From positions 22,512 to 86,511 of the forward strand of contig JANQNY010000086.1 of the NCBI GenBank assembly GCA_028279345.1: 64,000 nt of DNA, read 5' to 3'. A program made the position numbers and the translations under genes. Under the pieces are notes generated by a model. It was given only the letters and a program-made list of their open reading frames with translations, was not told the origin of the DNA and ran no database searches. Source of the stretch: Geminicoccaceae bacterium. GTDB lineage: Bacteria; Pseudomonadota; Alphaproteobacteria; Geminicoccales; Geminicoccaceae. Shown here piece after piece: positions 62,769 through 64,000 of this stretch; the first letter of the stretch is position 1; every line of letters begins with the position of its first letter.

Positions 62769-63689
62769 ATGACTGGAACGACGATCGGCTTCATCGGGCT
62801 CGGTCACATGGGTCGGCCGATGGCCGCCAACCTCGTTCGCGCCGGTCGAAGGCTCCTCGTCTACGACGCCGATGAGGAGCAGGCGCGATCGTTCACGAGC
62901 GAGCACGGCGATGCTGCGACTGCTGCGCATGGCCTCGACGACTTCGCCGCGGCCGAAGCCGTCGTGCTGATGCTGCCGAACGCTCAGATCGTGCGGCGCG
63001 TGACGCTGGAGAACGGGCTGCTCGCGGTGCTGTCGCCCGGCAGCCTGCTCGTCGACATGGGCTCCTCGGGTCCGTACGCCTACGACGACCTGCTGCCAGT
63101 TGCGGCAGAGCGCAACGTCGCTCTGGTCGACGCGCCGGTCTCCGGCAATGTGGATGGCGCTGCTGCCGGAACGCTGTCGATCATGGCTGGCGGCGACGAC
63201 GCGGCGGTCGAGCGCGCGCGCCCCCTGTTCGACATCCTTGGCGGCACCGTCTTTCGCACGGGTGCCCTCGGAAGTGGGCAGGCCGTGAAGGCGCTCAACA
63301 ATCTTGCCTCTGCCGGCGCGTTGATGCTGACGATCGAGGTGCTTCTGGCCGGCCAACGGTTCGGTCTCGATCCGCAGATGGTCAACGCGGTGCTCAACGC
63401 GTCGACGGGGCGCAACAATGCGACCGATCGCAAGATAGAGCCCTTCGTGCTGTCGCGCCAATTCAACTCGGGCTTCGGTCTCGGCCTGATGGCGAAGGAC
63501 CTCCGCGCAGCCGGCGCGATCATCGCCAGGAGCGCCACCGAGGCACGACTTGCCGATGTGGTCATCGAGATCGCGGAGGCGGCCGAGAATGAACTCGGCG
63601 GCCGCGCCGACCACACCGAAGTCGCCAAGTGGTTCGAGGAGCGCACGGGCACCATCCTCCGGGCCGGTACCGTCTCACCGCACCGTTGA
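62769..63689 (+). CDS. 3-Hydroxyisobutyrate dehydrogenase-family oxidoreductase
   Basis: 306 aa beta-hydroxyacid dehydrogenase. Nucleotide motif IGFIGLGHMGRPMAANL, VDAPVSGNVDGAAAGTLSIMAGG (substrate loop), catalytic Lys in GSGQAVKALNNLAS and KDLRAAGAI near the C-terminus. Family members act on 3-hydroxyisobutyrate, tartronate semialdehyde, 2-(hydroxymethyl)glutarate or related acids; the substrate is not determined. The 274 bp before it (62495-62768) show no clear gene. Confidence 0.9.
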   Translation: MTGTTIGFIGLGHMGRPMAANLVRAGRRLLVYDADEEQARSFTSEHGDAATAAHGLDDFAAAEAVVLMLPNAQIVRRVTLENGLLAVLSPGSLLVDMGSSGPYAYDDLLPVAAERNVALVDAPVSGNVDGAAAGTLSIMAGGDDAAVERARPLFDILGGTVFRTGALGSGQAVKALNNLASAGALMLTIEVLLAGQRFGLDPQMVNAVLNASTGRNNATDRKIEPFVLSRQFNSGFGLGLMAKDLRAAGAIIARSATEARLADVVIEIAEAAENELGGRADHTEVAKWFEERTGTILRAGTVSPHR

Positions 63690-63822
63690 CAGCGTGCCCG
63701 GCCGTGCTCGAGCGCGCGTGGACGGCAGGACGGCTTCGCCTCGCTTTGAACGCTCAAGACCCCCGCCGCGGGCCCGGCAAAGGCCGGGAACCACCCTGAT
63801 GCCGGCAGGATGTCGACGCTGT

Positions 63823-63860
63823 TGGTGGGTGCACAGAGACTCGAACCCTGAACCCGCAGA
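63823..63860 (-). tRNA. 3'-end fragment of a tRNA gene (probable att-site remnant)
   Basis: Read on the minus strand, 63857-63823 gives the T-arm CAGGG-TTCGAGT-CTCTG (63850-63834), the 3' acceptor strand TGCACCC, discriminator A and CCA. The T-stem pairs fully (one G-T). The matching 5' acceptor GGGTGCA, D-arm and anticodon arm are absent in the ~40 bp further right, so this is a piece and not a working tRNA. From memory, the sequence resembles the end of an alphaproteobacterial tRNA-Lys. Such fragments typically mark integration sites of islands or phages. Confidence 0.6.
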
Positions 63861-64000
63861 CTAGAATTTGAAGTTGGTATTTTGCGGCGTTTCCGGATGT
63901 CCTGACCCGCTCCCAGCGGTCGGTCCGGGCGCGGAGTTGGTGAAGCACGGCGTGGGACCTGACCCGGTTTCTGGTCCAGTTGTCATGCAACCTTCCGGGC
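63861..64000. other. Unassigned right edge, possibly the start of an integrated element
   Basis: 140 bp from the tRNA fragment to the window end. No gene is supported. The nine-base string CCTGACCCG occurs twice (about 63901-63909 and 63958-63966), which could be part of a mobile-element end but may be chance. With the tRNA scar on its left, this stretch may belong to an island that continues beyond the window. Confidence 0.3.

Noticed and set aside
63823..63900. A complete tRNA gene
   Set aside because: The 5' acceptor, D-arm and anticodon stem do not exist in the adjoining bases; only the 3' part is there.
1..64000. CRISPR array, insertion sequence with transposase, prophage or restriction-modification genes
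   Set aside because: None seen: no regularly spaced repeats, no transposase or phage structural motifs, and no DNA methyltransferase/endonuclease pairs apart from the secreted nuclease.

Overview
The window reads as a chromosomal segment of a GC-rich alphaproteobacterium. The main clues are conserved gene orders known from that class: prs-rplY-pth(-ychF), argD-argF-hslO, and rpsU divergent from def-coq9. HlyU-family, COQ9-family, bactofilin and NDUFAF5-like methyltransferase genes fit as well. Placement below class (for example a Rhodospirillales or Geminicoccales relative) is only a guess. About 70 protein genes are supported, mostly single genes or short operons on both strands. There is no intact prophage, transposase, CRISPR array, rRNA or complete tRNA.

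Layout. 0-9 kb: a SulP anion transporter, a betaine-lipid operon (metallophosphoesterase-btaA-btaB), a ZIP metal transporter, a GNAT enzyme, motA followed by two tiny coupled genes, and hemH. 9-17.7 kb: an M24-fold hydrolase, then prs-rplY-pth and ychF. An AT-rich four-helix membrane gene and a TTC38-like TPR gene are wedged between pth and ychF. 17.8-28.2 kb: an orphan C-rich-motif protein, SDR and MDR oxidoreductases, an EF-hand lipoprotein, ChaC, argD-argF-hslO, a class III aminotransferase, a VapBC pair, a 2-hydroxyacid dehydrogenase and a small K+ channel. 28.2-34.8 kb: one long minus-strand operon carrying a PotABCD-type ABC transporter, an Asp/Glu (hydantoin/allantoin) racemase, a PuuE-like deacetylase and a GNAT enzyme, best read as uptake and breakdown of a ureide or related N-compound. 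35-41 kb: HlyU, a voltage-gated-type channel and a lipoprotein with overlapping ends, an alpha/beta hydrolase, coq9, def, rpsU and an Atm1-like exporter.

41-64 kb holds the less ordinary material. A degenerate GGDEF/EAL protein is preceded by a hairpin that covers part of its ribosome-binding site. A frameshifted DUF2783 gene lies in a decayed spacer. A tightly overlapping three-gene set encodes an ExbB/MotA-like channel, an ExbD-like one-helix protein with a beta-rich periplasmic domain, and a two-helix partner; this is my best candidate for an undescribed ion-driven system. A zinc-ribbon/cyclase/ATPase/TPR sensor is followed at 15 bp by a patatin-fold protein that lacks the patatin nucleophile. 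A secreted protein fuses an endonuclease/exonuclease/phosphatase domain to endonuclease I. The right edge carries a 38-nt tRNA 3'-end fragment that looks like an attachment-site scar, so a mobile element may begin there and run beyond the window.

All functional calls come from motif recognition and remembered family features; no database search was possible.
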